Source of the DNA: Stomoxys calcitrans
Taxonomy: Eukaryota; Arthropoda; Insecta; Diptera; Muscidae
NCBI RefSeq assembly: GCF_963082655.1
Contig: NC_081552.1
Span: forward strand, 94,463,582-94,527,581
DNA length: 64,000 nt
Direction: 5' to 3'
The translations under genes and the position numbers were made by a program. Shown here one piece after another: positions 10,560 to 22,554 of this stretch. Position 1 is the first letter of the stretch. Each line of letters opens with the position of its first letter. Under the pieces are notes generated by a model. That model was given only the letters and a program-made list of their open reading frames with translations, ran no database searches and was not told the origin of the DNA.

Positions 10560-10735
10560 CACCTGCTGTATCGGAAAGTAGGGGTCGACGAGGATGCCAC
10601 AGAAACGATTCCTGATGATGGTATAGGATGTATACTATGTAGTCAGAGTGAGGTCAGTTTAGTTTTAATCCGGCTGAAGAACAACAAGGCAGCAGAAGCC
10701 GATGGGTTACCAGCTGCCACGTCCATTCCGGAGAC
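10560..10735 (+). pseudogene. LINE reverse transcriptase fragment (N-terminal motif)
   Basis: The translation includes HLLYRKVGVDEDATETIP and, after about 25 residues, IRLKNNKAAEADGLPA. The latter is the conserved opening motif of many insect non-LTR reverse transcriptases (usually LKNNKAAGADGLPAEL; here E replaces the first G). The frame ends where a mini-me end begins at about 10735. Nothing of the catalytic palm follows. Confidence 0.6.
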
Positions 10736-10880
10736 GAAATGGACGTGGCTAGATCGTCTTAGATTTTTATGACGGTCAACAAATTAAGTGTTTTGTAGTG
10801 TCGGAACAGGATATTTCTATGTGTTGCAAACGGAATGACAAAATTGTATACCCCACCTTTCGGTGGTGGGTTACAAAAAT
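10735..10880 (-). repeat. mini-me terminal fragment
   Basis: It reads GACGTGGCTAGATCGTC, GGATATTTCTATGTGTTGC and the end CACCTTTCGGTGGTGGG, the CCACCACC-subfamily terminus. The hairpin end is absent. Confidence 0.55.
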
Positions 10881-11158
10881 ATTAAGAAATATGTATACTT
10901 CAGTGAAAGACTCAATCATATTATTCGTACATCTGTTGATTTCAGTAGGATGAAGAAAATTTTATATTAAATAAACTGGGCCCGTTTCGTTCCGTTTAAT
11001 TTAAGCCTTATATTGCCATGGTCGATAAATAGGTTAGGTAAGGTTAGGTTGAAAAGAGGGTGCAGATATTAATCCGCCCCATGCCACTATGGACATACAC
11101 CTAAGCCAGGCTTGTTGTGCGCTCTAAAAACTCTAAAGTAACCTCTAAAAAGAAAATT

Positions 11159-11358
11159 TTAAGCTAGGAATTCTGTGCTACTTACAAAATCCTTATCCTT
11201 AATTGTTTTCAATGCCACTACCATAAGTTGGTTCATGTCTGATATTGTGTCTTCACCTAAGTACCGGTATCTGTTGGACGCGAAAGCCGGGCAATGACAA
11301 AGGAAATGCTCCAACGTCTCATCATCATCCCCGCATACCCTACACATGCTATCACTTG
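11159..11358 (-). pseudogene. LINE A C-terminal Cys/His motif and 3' coding end
   Basis: The minus strand gives CRVCGDDDETLEHFLCHCPAF, a CxxC...HxxxC zinc-knuckle-like motif found after RNase H in this group of LINEs. It is followed by about 35 residues ending STEFLA and a stop at 11159. It lies in a different frame from the RNase H segment upstream, so the reading frame is broken near 11350-11400. Confidence 0.65.
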
Positions 11359-11904
11359 CTACACCGATTTTACATAAGTGAGCTCGTTCTTGCTTCCAGC
11401 CACCTTCTTGCTTCCTTTCAGTAACAGCCTCGTCTTCTCACGATCTGGATAGCCCCATAGGATTTTCGCCGTCCTACCGACCATTGCGCTGTTCCACAAT
11501 GCTGTTTGCCCATTCGACGCCCAATCCCTTAACTCGGACTGCGTCGACCCGAAAGGCTTTGGGTTAACCAAGTTTATTGACGGGAGTCCTCTGGCCTTCA
11601 CCGCCAAATCGTCTGCCCTTTCATTTCGCCTTACATCGTTATGGCCTGGCACCCAAATGATGCGGATTTTCCCATCCTCAGAGAAGGCGTTAATCTCCTT
11701 CTTACACTGCAAGACTGTTCGTGACCTTACCGTCCTGGTTGTTATTGCCCTTATGGCAATTTTACTGTCGGTAAAGATGTTCAGACTCAACGTCCTCGCG
11801 TTAGCACCACACCACTTCACGCATTCCGTAATCGCCCGGATCTCCGCCTGCAGGACCGTATTATGGTAAAGCAGTCTAAAACAGATGTCAGTCCATGGGT
11901 TCAT
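11359..11904 (-). pseudogene. LINE A RNase H domain
   Basis: The 181-codon minus-strand segment carries the later RNase H residues: E in LQAEIRAITEC, D in LNIFTDSKIAIRAI, and the terminal HND..NERADDLA motif. The first catalytic aspartate (CYTDGSKLED) lies just upstream in the frame of 11901-12386, so one frameshift at about 11901 separates the domain. RNase H removes RNA from the RNA-DNA hybrid during reverse transcription. Further C-terminal are WNSAMVGRTAKILWGYPD and REKTRLL, the signature used to recognise the truncated copies elsewhere. All four acidic residues are present across the two frames, so decay here is mild. Confidence 0.8.
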
Positions 11905-12386
11905 GGGTTTTCAATGTAAACCCCCAGGCCCACTCTGTCCTCTAGCTTTGATCCATCCGTGTAACATGATCGTCCAGATGGCAATACTAGGGTTCTGTCA
12001 ATCCAAGACTGTGCCGGTGGCAGCAGTGCGTCGCACTCGACTTCAAGGTTTATCTCAGGTATCCAATCGGAAACCTCTCCACTTCCTTCCAGGTTTCCTA
12101 TCGTCGCCTCGATTATACCGCGATGGTATGAGCTGCTCCCATCCTCAATCCATTCTCCCATCGCCTTAAGTCTCATAGCCGTTGTGGCTGCCTCACACTT
12201 AATCTGTATGTCAATGCGTCGGATATCTAGAATAGTCTCCATTGCCCTAGTGGGCGTGGTCCTCATCGCTCCGCCTATGCCAAGACAACATGATCTCTGA
12301 ACTTGTTGTATGGTCCTTATGTTGCACTTTTTCTCCATAGCTGTCCACCAAACTACTGAGGCGTAAGTAAGTATTGGTCTAATCAC
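11901..12386 (-). pseudogene. LINE A reverse transcriptase thumb/linker to start of RNase H
   Basis: The minus-strand translation starts IRPILTYASVVWW, the conserved post-palm motif. It continues IRTIQQVQRSCCLGIGGA and ILDIRRIDIQIK, and ends CYTDGSKLEDRVGLGVY, the first RNase H strand with its catalytic Asp. A homologous piece on the plus strand lies at 53625-53765 (QQVQ.TCCLGIGGA). A frame break at 11901-11904 separates it from the rest of RNase H. Confidence 0.75.
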
Positions 12387-14433
12387 GCTCTTGTAGAGCC
12401 AGTGGATTATCCTCTACATAGTACCCAACATCTGTGAGCCTTCTCAGCATGCTCCTGAATGTGACACATCCAATTCAGTTTCCTGTCCAAGATCACACCT
12501 AAGTATTTGACCTTGCCAGATATCGAAATCGTCTTATTGAGGAAACGTGGTGCGTTAAATTGGCCCGCCTTCGTCTTCCTCTTCTCTGAGTTAACATTGA
12601 GACCTCTGGGTCTAGCCTATTCATATGCCATATACAAGACCCTTTCGGTCCTGCTGCATAGCTCGTTCGGATCCTTACCCCTTAGAAGTATTAGAACATC
12701 GTCTGCGTAGCAGACGGGTTCAAATCCTTCCTCAGTCAGCATCCGTAATAGGTTATTTATGGGCGTCACCCATAGGAGTGGCGATACAATGCCTCCTGTG
12801 GCGTGCCCTGTGTCACTTTCTCCCTTATATTAAGCCATTGGACACACAATTTTTCCACCTGTTCCTTAGCATATGGTTTATCCAGTCTCTAAGGACCGGG
12901 TCCACCCGCTACTGGTCTAAGGATTGGATCAGTGTGTAGCTCCGCACATTGTTAAAAGCCTCCTCGATGTCAATGCATACCGCCAGAGTGTAGGTTTTGG
13001 CATCGAATCGATCCCATCGAATGATTCTTCTATTTTATGCACAACCTCGTGCAGGGCAGTCTCCACCGACCTTCCCTTGACATAGGCATGCTGTTTGTAT
13101 CAGAGCAGTTCGCTGGATGTCATACTCTTTATCATGGTGTCCACAATACTTTCCATGGTTTTGAGTAGAAAGGACGTAAGGCTTATGGGTCTGTAGACCT
13201 TTGGTGTCGCATAACTTTAATATTACCGGGCTTAGGTATAAACACCACCCTTGCCTCCTGCCAGGCTTTCGGAGTATATGAAAGTCCCAGGCACGCTGTG
13301 AAAATTGTGGCCAGACGTGGCGCCACATATTCTACCTCTTTCTATAGTAACGCCGGAAATATCCCATCAGGTCCTTGTGACTTAAATGGTTTGAAGCTCC
13401 TCGAGGATTCCTTCACCATAAATTCCGTTATTATAAACCTTCGATCAACGTCATTATTCCAAGATTCCGGTGTCTCCGTGAGTCCCGTCGTATCCTGTGG
13501 AAATGGGTTTTCATCAAAAGCCTCAACATGTCCTCCGATGTCTCTGCTCTCACTCCCATATATTAGAACATCGTCTGCGTAGCAGACGGGTTCAAATCCT
13601 TCCTCAGTCAGCATCCGTAATAGGTTATTTATGGGCGTCACCCATAGGAGTGGCGATACAATGCCTCCTGTGGCGTGCCCTGTGTCACTTTCTCCCTTAT
13701 ATTAAGCCATTGGACACACAATTTTTCCACCTGTTCCTTAGCATATGGTTTATCCAGTCTCTAAGGACCGGGTCCACCCGCTACTGGTCTAAGGATTGGA
13801 TCAGTGTGTAGCTCCGCACATTGTTAAAAGCCTCCTCGATGTCAATGCATACCGCCAGAGTGTAGGTTTTGGCATCGAATCGATCCCATCGAATGATTCT
13901 TCTATTTTATGCACAACCTCGTGCAGGGCAGTCTCCACCGACCTTCCCTTGACATAGGCATGCTGTTTGTATCAGAGCAGTTCGCTGGATGTCATACTCT
14001 TTATCATGGTGTCCACAATACTTTCCATGGTTTTGAGTAGAAAGGACGTAAGGCTTATGGGTCTGTAGACCTTTGGTGTCGCATAACTTTAATATTACCG
14101 GGCTTAGGTATAAACACCTCCCTTGCCTCCTGCCAGGCTTTCGGAGTATATGAAAGTCCCAGGCACGCTGTGAAAATTGTGGCCAGACGTGGCGCCACAT
14201 ATTCTACCTCTTTCTATAGTAACGCCGGAAATATCCCATCAGGTCCGGGTGACTTAAATGGTTTGAAGCTCCTCGAGGATTCCTTCACCATAAATTCCGT
14301 TATTATAAACCTTCGATCAACGTCATTATTCCAAGATTCCGGTGTCTCCGTGAGTCCCGTCGTATCCTGTGGAAATGGGTTTTCATCAAAAGCCTCAACA
14401 TGTCCTCCGATGTCTCTGCTCTCACTCCCATAT
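12387..14433 (-). pseudogene. LINE A reverse transcriptase region, frameshifted and duplicated
   Basis: Minus-strand segments include TPINNLLRMLTEEGFEPV followed by CYADDVLI, the palm motif with its two catalytic aspartates, and SQGPDGIFPALL, the first reverse-transcriptase motif (usually SPGPDGI(Y/F)PALL). Because of the tandem duplication the palm motif appears twice, and one reading frame runs from YADD straight into upstream sequence, giving an impossible motif order. Several frameshifts are present. Confidence 0.7.
12690..14433. repeat. 872-bp tandem duplication inside LINE A
   Basis: Copies at about 12690-13561 and 13562-14433 are nearly identical. I see a change at GGTCCTTGTGAC versus GGTCCGGGTGAC and one at ACACCACCCTTG versus ACACCTCCCTTG. 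The central junction joins CACTCCCATA to TTAGAACATC, while the flanks read CTTAGAAGTATTAG and CCCATATCGTC. The low divergence shows that the duplication is much younger than the LINE insertion, or is an assembly duplication. Confidence 0.85.
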
Positions 14434-14792
14434 CGTCTACTAAAGTTTCAGTTAGGACAGAAACTTTTTATCTTGGCGGCGTCATTAACGCTATCGACCT
14501 GTTTGCAGATAAGCTTCCAAGAGGCACGTTTTGCCTCTCTGATAATCGTATTTTATTCCTTGAGCCGTGTGTAATACACATCCCAATAAACTTCCGTTTT
14601 TTTAGACGTGCTCTGTTAAAAAGTCTGCGGACCTCCTTATTCCGGAAGCTTATCGGATTCGGCGCTGGCCGTGCTATTCTAAACCTGAATTCTTGAATTA
14701 AGGCAATATGATGAGCCCTTGCTGATTTTCTCCATCAGAGCGTGTATAGCAGTCTCGCTCCGGTGGAGGTTTATCTGGATTACCTCAATCAT
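14434..14792 (-). pseudogene. LINE A ORF2 start: endonuclease remnant fused to the linker
   Basis: From the ATG at 14792 the minus strand reads, across a frameshift, as IEVIQINLHRSETAIHALM then SYCLIQE. This is the first strand and LIQE(P) motif of the apurinic-like endonuclease that opens ORF2. It then jumps at about 14690 directly to FRFRIARPAPNPISF and EVRRLF, which normally lie over 200 residues downstream. Nearly the whole endonuclease is therefore deleted. Without it this copy could not nick new target sites. Confidence 0.65.
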
Positions 14793-14978
14793 TCGTCCTC
14801 CAGTAAATGGGCATCTTGGGAGTAGGTGATGATTTCATCGCCTGTTCTTTAGACTGCATTGACTTTCCTGTCACTGCACTGCCTGATGTCATCATTTTAG
14901 GTTCATTGCCTAGTCTAGTCTTCCGACTTTTTATAAAGTCGGTAATGGTTCCATCGTCGGGTCCCTGTTCGTTAAGCT

Positions 14979-15711
14979 TTATTGGATTTCCATTCCCTGT
15001 TCTGCTTGCCTATTAGGATCATTGCTTCTCCTAGTCTTTCCTATATTGAGAGATGCCGTGATTGTCTCGTTGTCGGCCCCCTGTTTGTTGGGCGGTGTTG
15101 AGTCACCTGCCACTGCACGGCCTAATGTCGCAGAATGAAAATTTCTGCCTATCTTAGTCTTCCCAATCTTAAAAAAGACAGCTTTGCTTCCGAAGTGCGC
15201 CATGCCTTTAGTCTTTACCAAACTCGTCACGGAGACTTGATCAATGCCAACCACAAAGAGAGTTCCTTCCTCCTTCTCCTCCCTGTGGAAGACCTCCCAC
15301 TTCTCTGCAACCAAACCTTGGTTTTGCTTGCCCAATAATCCCAACATGCGTTCCGTCGCAAATTTGCTGCCCCATCCCTTGATGAAGACCGTAGCCTTTG
15401 TAAGCTGAGGGATATCCACCTTTCTCACAAGATCGAGCTTTGCGCCCTCCCAGGGAGCGTGAATACCTCTGACGAGCTGTTTGGCCGTATAAATACATTC
15501 CGCCGACGCAAAACGCAGCGTAAAGATGTCCCCTCTAAACTCGCAACTCATCATTTGTATGAGTGGGCCCTCTACAGAGTACCACACATGTTCAAAAATC
15601 ATATCGTTATCCAAAACCTCCACTTGGGACCGATGATCTGGTGGAATCCTTCCGGAAGCACATGTCGCGGTCTGACGCCACCACCGCAGATGTTGAGTCT
15701 TTGGAGTCCAT
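14979..15711 (-). pseudogene. LINE A ORF1, DUF4780-like Gag protein, one frameshift
   Basis: Translation starts at the ATG at 15711 (MDSKDSTSAVVASDRDMCF), shifts frame near 15620, and continues in the 214-codon frame to 14979. The second part holds GIHAPWEGAKLDLVRK, TVFIKGWGSK and GLVAEKWEVF followed by a basic tail. This is the signature of DUF4780-type proteins, found in ORF1 of insect LINEs of this group and presumed to bind element RNA. I see no CCHC knuckles. The lesion looks like a single-base indel. Confidence 0.65.
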
Positions 15712-15911
15712 TTCTAGCCTACTCCAAAAGGCTTTAACATTTTTTCGTAATAAGTAGTACCTATTCCGAGATACGAATATATATTTATTTTTTCTTTGAG
15801 GAGCGAAATAAAAACACGTCCGCTTCACTCAACGGCTACAATTTTTTGGTCGATATGTAAGTCCTGTTTTGGGCGAGTTTTAGGGTCGAGCGATTTTGCC
15901 CCCGATATCTA
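15712..15911 (-). other. probable 5' untranslated region of LINE A
   Basis: Between the ORF1 start and the SINE pair, the sequence around 15740-15790 (AGTACCTATTCCGAGATACG) recurs at 29420-29447 in the internally deleted copy. This supports its membership in the element. The exact 5' end is not determined. Confidence 0.45.
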
Positions 15912-16563
15912 ATTCGTGTCACAGTAGTTCAAAGGTTAGCAATTTTTGCAAATTTTGCCCATGAACATTCCACAACGGAACAGGGGCAAACTTCTCACAT
16001 ATCAATGAGTGCAGTCCGATTCAAGTTTTAAGCTCAATGATAAGGGGCCTCCTTTTTATAGCCGAGTCCGAACGGCGTGCCGCAGTGCGACACCTCTTTC
16101 GAGGAGAAGTTTTTACATGGCATAGTACCTCACAAATGTTGCCAATATTAGGAGGGGAAAACCACCGCTGAAAATTTTTCCTGATGGTCTCGCCAGGATT
16201 CGAACCCAGGCGTTCAGCGTCATAGGCGGACATGCTATCCTCTGCGCTACGGTGGCCTCCTCAAAGGTTAGCATGTCCGCCTATGACGCTGAACGGCTGG
16301 GTTCGAATTGTGGCAAAAACACCGGAACAAACTGTCGGCGGTAGTTCTCCCCTCTTAATGCTGGCGAAATTGTGAGGTACTATACCATACATACGTCGTG
16401 TAATGACTTTTTCCCAAAGTGATGGTGCACTGCGGCATGCCGTTTAGACCCGGCTATAAAAAGCTTTCAGCATTAAGCTTTAACATAAATCGAACAGCAC
16501 TCATTGGCATTTGAGAAGTTTGCCCCTGTTCCATAATGGAAAGTTTCAATGGTCAAATCTTTG
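15912..16563 (+). mobile_element. family-1 SINE (older), split by the reverse SINE
   Basis: The head (GTCACAGTAGTTCAAAGG, matching consensus GCCACCGTAGCGCAGAGG) is at about 15912-15941. The rest, from AGGTTAGCATGTCCGCC through the tail ending TGGTCAAATC, is at 16261-16563. It is more diverged than its invader, including a substituted B-box region (GGTTCGAATTG). The two SINEs lie in opposite orientation and share about 300 bp, so this locus can fold as a long inverted repeat. Confidence 0.8.
15929..16273 (-). mobile_element. family-1 SINE, full length, inserted into another SINE
   Basis: The body at 15942-16260 is in reverse orientation, with B box GGATTCGAACCC (reverse strand) near 16195 and A box near 16235. 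It is flanked by TCAAAGGTTAGCA at 15929-15941 and 16261-16273, a perfect 13-bp target duplication. The duplicated target is the A-box region of the plus-strand SINE it entered. The head boxes are well conserved, so this is a fairly young copy. Confidence 0.88.
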
Positions 16564-16564
16564 C

Positions 16565-17520
16565 TCTACTCCCAAACACCTTTTCCTTTCGTCCTATATT
16601 AAGTGGGTATATACCACTTTCGGGATATTCTGAGGGTGAAGTGGTCGCCCACATACTTGTCCCTTTAAGTAAATATAAGTTTCATGCTATACTCTCAAAT
16701 ATTTTTATACGAGACCCATATAAGTCCTGTTTGGGTATGGGTAATAAGAAAATGGGGAGTGCTTTTGGAGGTGGGATAGCACTTCAGACATTTCGCCTTA
16801 AATATGAATATCAACTTCGTTCTCTATTACCAAATACATTGCATTTGAGTCCCATATTGCCACGAAAAGTTTACGGGGTGTTTTGGAGCTGGGCCACATC
16901 GACACTTTGCCCTAAAGATAGATATCAATGCCTTTCATTTGAGTCCCATAATGCCTTGGTTGAAAAATAAGTTCAGTTTAGGGGTTACTTGGGGAGTACC
17001 CACAAACATTTGGCTTCACTGTGCGACGCCCAATTACTTGGACCTCAAATACCTTTTATTTCAGTCCCAAACTTATATGCTTGTACTTTCAATATGTATG
17101 TTTGAGGGGGTTTTGATAATTGGGTTGCCCTCTGGGTACTTGGGCCCAATTTTTAATACCATATTCGTATTTTACTATCCAATATTTCTCATTTGATACC
17201 TATATTGTCCCGATCATTCAACTTTTAGTTCTGGGTGGCGTTTTTGTAGTAAGGGGGAGGGTCCGCCACCCTTCCGATATCAAAAAATTATATATCCTAT
17301 TATTTCTTCTGGACCACTCCCAACAATCAGTGAAAATATCAAGAAAATAGGTTCAGTCGTTTTTGAGTATATAAGGAACAAACAAACTTAAATACCCATA
17401 AATGAACAAATGCATATTCATTTATATTTATATATAGATTCTAGCATCCCGGTGGTTCGCTTCGCTAGCCCCGTTTTGGATACCCCCTTTTTAGTGTAGG
17501 ACTTCCGACAACCTAGGTAG
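16565..17520. repeat. unclassified modular repeat, GAGTCCCATA type
   Basis: Units contain variants of CATTT(G)AGTCCCATA, ...GGGGTGTTTTGGAG.. and AACCTT/CACTT phrases at irregular steps of roughly 100-130 bp. The right end has AGATTCTAGCATCCCGG and GTTCGCTTCGCTAGCCCC, which look like an element terminus. Apparent open frames of 85-144 codons are by-products of the repeat and have no protein motif. Confidence 0.45.
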
Positions 17521-18870
17521 TCAGTCAAATTATGAAGTTTTGTAATAATTGCGTATACAATTTTAGAATTCTTTCTCCTTCTGTAAAGAAAGTAGCAAAT
17601 AGCACCAAGAATAGCAGTACATTGGAAGAATCATAAAGTCGTCCAATATATAGTGTCAAGGTATGAATGAAACCCAATTTTGAGCAATTTAGCTCAATTT
17701 GTAAAGAAAGTACCAATTTGTATGTTTAGTACCTAAGTATCGATTTTGAAAAAAAATCTTCTGGTCACCCAAAATTTTAAACCAAGTTGTAGCTGTATCC
17801 CAATTTTGAGAGCTTAGGAGCTGTAAAGAATTTACCATTTTGTATGTTTTAGTACATAAATGCAACCGTCCTAACTCCCAATATTTATTGTCAAGGTGTA
17901 ACCGTATTCTAATTTTGAGTGCATTAGTGCATGGCACCAAAATGTACGAATTTTGATGGATCACGCATCATTTCTATCTAAGTTTTATATACATTCTAAA
18001 TTGCAGACCTCTAGCTCCATCTATGAAGAAAGTACCAATTTTGGTATCAAAATGTACGAATGGTGAATAGATAATTTAACCACCCATCACATATTTCTTA
18101 GTTGTACCTACATGGCAAATTTCAGACATCTAGCTCTGTCTGAACAGAAAGTACCAAATGGTACCAAAATTTACGAATTTAGTCACCTATCATATATTTC
18201 TTAGTTGAACCTACTTCCCAAAGTTCAGATCTCAAGCTACATCTGAACAGAAAGTACAAAATGGTACCAATTTGTGTTACCAAATTGTGCGAATTATAAA
18301 AAAATAACACTCACCCATCATATTTTTCCCAGTTATACCTACCTACCAAATTTCGGACCTCTAGCTCCATCTATGAAAAGAATACTAAATAGCGCCAAAA
18401 CATTTGGTATCAAAATGTTAGAATTGTGTAAAAACCATTTAGTCGCCCATCATATATTTCTAAGTTTTTCCTACATGCCAAATTCAGACTTTTAGATCCA
18501 TCTGCACAAGAAGTACCAATATTGGTACCAAAATGTACGAATTATAAAAAGATCATAATCACCCATCATATTTTTCTTAGTGGTACCTGCATGCCAAATT
18601 TCAGACCTCTAGATCCATCTGAAGAGAAAGTACCAAATGGTACCAATTTTGGTAATAAAATGTACACATTTGGAATAGATCAGTAAGTTATACCTACATG
18701 TCAAATTTCAGATCTTTAAAGTACCAAATGGTACCAATTGCCGTACTAAACGTACATTTCCCCCCGTTACCAGTACCATTTATTATTTTCGACCCCATCC
18801 TTTTGCAGCAGATGTCTTTTAAGTCAAATTTCAAAATTCTAACCCTATCCATCCGCCCTGTACAAAGCTC
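17521..18870. repeat. modular repeat rich in GGTACC palindromes
   Basis: At least six units share CCCATCATATTT(C)TTAG, CAAATTTCAGACCTCTAGC, TCCATCTGAA and AAAGTACCAAATGGTACC. Unit spacing from the CATATTT(C) landmark is about 102, 130, 131 and 119 bp. A second, shorter copy lies at 30836-31135. It looks like the internal array of a non-coding transposon. No coding capacity is present. Confidence 0.6.
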
Positions 18871-18879
18871 ACACATTTC

Positions 18880-19290
18880 GTAATGGCAGCTATACCAGGT
18901 TATGAAACGATTTGAACCATACTTAGCACATTTGTTGGAAAAACCACAACACCACGTGCAAAATTTCAGTCAAATCTAGAGGCTCAAGAAGTCAAGACCC
19001 AAGATCGGTTTATATAGCAGCTATTTAAAACCATGGACCGATTTGGCCAATTTACAATCCCAACCGACCTACACTATTAAAAAGTTTTTGTGCAAAATTT
19101 CAAGCGCTTTGCTTTACTCATTCGAAAGTAAGCGTATTTTCGGCAGACAGACAGAGGAACGGTCAGACGAACATGGCTACTTCAACGAATATATATACTT
19201 TATGGGGTCTCAGACGCATATTTCGAGGTGTTGCAAACAGAATGACGAAACTAGTATACCCAAATCCTATGGTGGAGGGTATAAAAAAAG
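18880..19290 (-). mobile_element. mini-me/DINE-1-like element, truncated
   Basis: It holds two modules (GCAGCTATACCAGGTTATGA, CAAGAAGTCAAGACCCAAG), the GACAGACAGAGG tract, TATATATACTTTATGGGG and the terminus CCTATGGTGGAGGGTATA. The hairpin side is missing. It belongs to the CCCTCCACC subfamily. Confidence 0.6.
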
Positions 19291-19354
19291 AATGTGTGTG
19301 TTCTTTTATCTCTCCCTAAAATATAATTTATTTAATTTTAATTGCAAAGTAATA

Positions 19355-20100
19355 ACAAGGAAAAGCGTGCTAAATTCGGCCGAGCCGAATCATATATATC
19401 CTCCACCATGGATCACATTTGTCAAGTTCTTTGAATGATATTTTTTTTTAAAAGAACAAATAAAAGTGTGCTAAGTTCGGCCGGGCCGAATCTTGGGAAC
19501 CCATTGCTAAAAATTTATTAAAACTAAATTTAGTTGAGGGGCATAATGTTATTCTACATACCAAACTTCCGCCAAACCAGCAAAAATTAATGCTCTAGGA
19601 AACGAACAAGGATGAATCGAGAAACCGGTTTATATGGGAGCTATATCAAGTTCTTGACCTATTTGGATGGTACTTAAGACAGTAGTTGGAAGTCAAAACA
19701 GAACATGACATGCAAAATTTCAGCAAATCGGACAAAAATTATAGCTACCAGGGGCTCAAAAAGTCAAATCGCGAGATCGGTTTATATAGGAGCTATATCC
19801 AAAACTGAACCGATATGGCCTAATTGCAATCCCCAAGGTTCTACATCAATAATAAGTATCTGTGCAAAATTTCAAATTTGCTTTACGCGTTCGACCGCTG
19901 TCGTGATTTCGACAGACGGCCGGATATTGCTAGATAAACTCAGAATGTCGAGGCGATCAAGAATATATCAAGATCGGTTTATGTGGCAGCTATATCAAAA
20001 CATGGACAGATTTACAATCCCAACCGGATCGGGAGATAGGTTAATATGGCGGCTATATCGAATTGCAAAGACAACAAAGTGTAGGAAATTGTAGAACGAA
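19355..20100 (-). mobile_element. two overlapping mini-me copies, hairpin ends at 19360 and 19460
   Basis: Two hairpin termini occur 100 bp apart: TTCGGCCGAGCCGAA (near 19376) and TTCGGCCGGGCCGAA (near 19475). Each is preceded by AAAAG(C/T)GTGCTAA. The second continues through modules (GAGATCGGTTTATATAGGAG, CAATCCCCAAGGTTC) to GACAGACGGCC and a duplicated module at about 19970-20090. The far terminus is not seen, so the second copy is 3'-eroded or was interrupted. Confidence 0.55.
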
Positions 20101-20214
20101 AACGTGGTATATATAACATTTAAATATTATTATGTTATCATATTTCAATAGTTTATTATCCACATTGACTTGGAAAACGGCGCTGAGGAAGGAAGATTAT
20201 ATATGTGGATATAA

Positions 20215-21899
<1,685 letters not shown>

Positions 21900-21902
<3 letters not shown>

Positions 21903-21917
21903 ATATATATATATGTA

Positions 21918-21972
<55 letters not shown>
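21900..21972. repeat. (TA)n microsatellite with TGTATA interruptions
   Basis: Alternating TA is broken by ATGTATATATGTATAT and ACATAT. It joins the right edge of the palindrome to the mariner MITE. Confidence 0.85.
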
Positions 21973-21974
<2 letters not shown>

Positions 21975-22178
21975 TGCGGATTTTTCATATAGTCGGCGTT
22001 GACAAATTTTTTCACAGCTTGTGACTCTGTAATTGCATTCTTTCTTCTGTCAGTTATCACCTGTTACTTTTAGCTTGCTTTAGAAAAAAGTATATTTGAT
22101 TAAAGTTCATTCAAAGTTTTATTAAAAAAGCATTAACTTTCTTTTAAAAAATCTGCAATAACTTTTTGGGCAAATCTA
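21973..22178. mobile_element. mariner-derived MITE, one end lost in the TA tract
   Basis: It starts TGCGGATTTTTCATATAG and ends AATCTGCAATAACTTTTTGG followed by GCAA. The inner ends are inverted (GCGGATTTTT and AAAAAATCTGC). TTGGGTTGCCCAAAAAGTAA-type termini with GCGGATTTTT are typical of mariner elements that insert at TA. The left tip has been replaced by TA repeats. A sister copy in reverse orientation is at 29485-29675. No transposase is encoded. Confidence 0.65.
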
Positions 22179-22185
22179 TGTATCA

Positions 22186-22330
<145 letters not shown>

Positions 22331-22554
22331 AGAGATTTACATAAAGTTTCCACGAAATCGGTTCAGATTTAGCTCCTATATATATGTTCATCTGAACAGT
22401 GGGCCAAACGTCAAAGAAGTTGGAAATAGGTCTGCAACTTTTTATCTGTTGATTATAGCGGTACATGATGTTTTACACATTTTTAGAGGAGAACATAGGT
22501 TTTCAGGATAGTGAAAGGCTGAGATACAGGGGGTCAAAAATAACCACTTTTAAC

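Larger units (their letters stand above)
11030..15900 (-). mobile_element. RNase H-bearing LINE (LOA/R1/I-like group), family A, decayed
   Basis: On the minus strand the order is ORF1 (DUF4780-like, from about 15711), the start of an endonuclease (14792), the linker, reverse transcriptase with CYADDV, RNase H, a C-terminal Cys/His motif and a 3' tail of CCTAACC-type repeats ending near 11030. That gene order, with RNase H after the reverse transcriptase, excludes Jockey and CR1. Three lesions are visible: most of the endonuclease is missing at about 14690, an 872-bp tandem duplication sits in the reverse transcriptase, and frameshifts split ORF1 and the RNase H region. Fragments of the same family lie at 7958, 28815, 42760, 53625, 53918 and 62981. 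The clade is not resolved further. Confidence 0.75.

Noticed and set aside
11030..11065. TTAGG-like repeats (TAGGTTAGGTAAGGTTAGG) suggesting insect telomeric sequence.
   Set aside because: This is the 3' tail of LINE A, also present at its other copies and bounded by a target duplication at 8437. Flies also lack TTAGG telomeres.
16536..17350. Overlapping plus-strand frames of 76-144 codons that could be a membrane protein gene.
   Set aside because: The frames follow repeated AGTCCCATA-type modules, show no start context or domain, and shift frame between modules.
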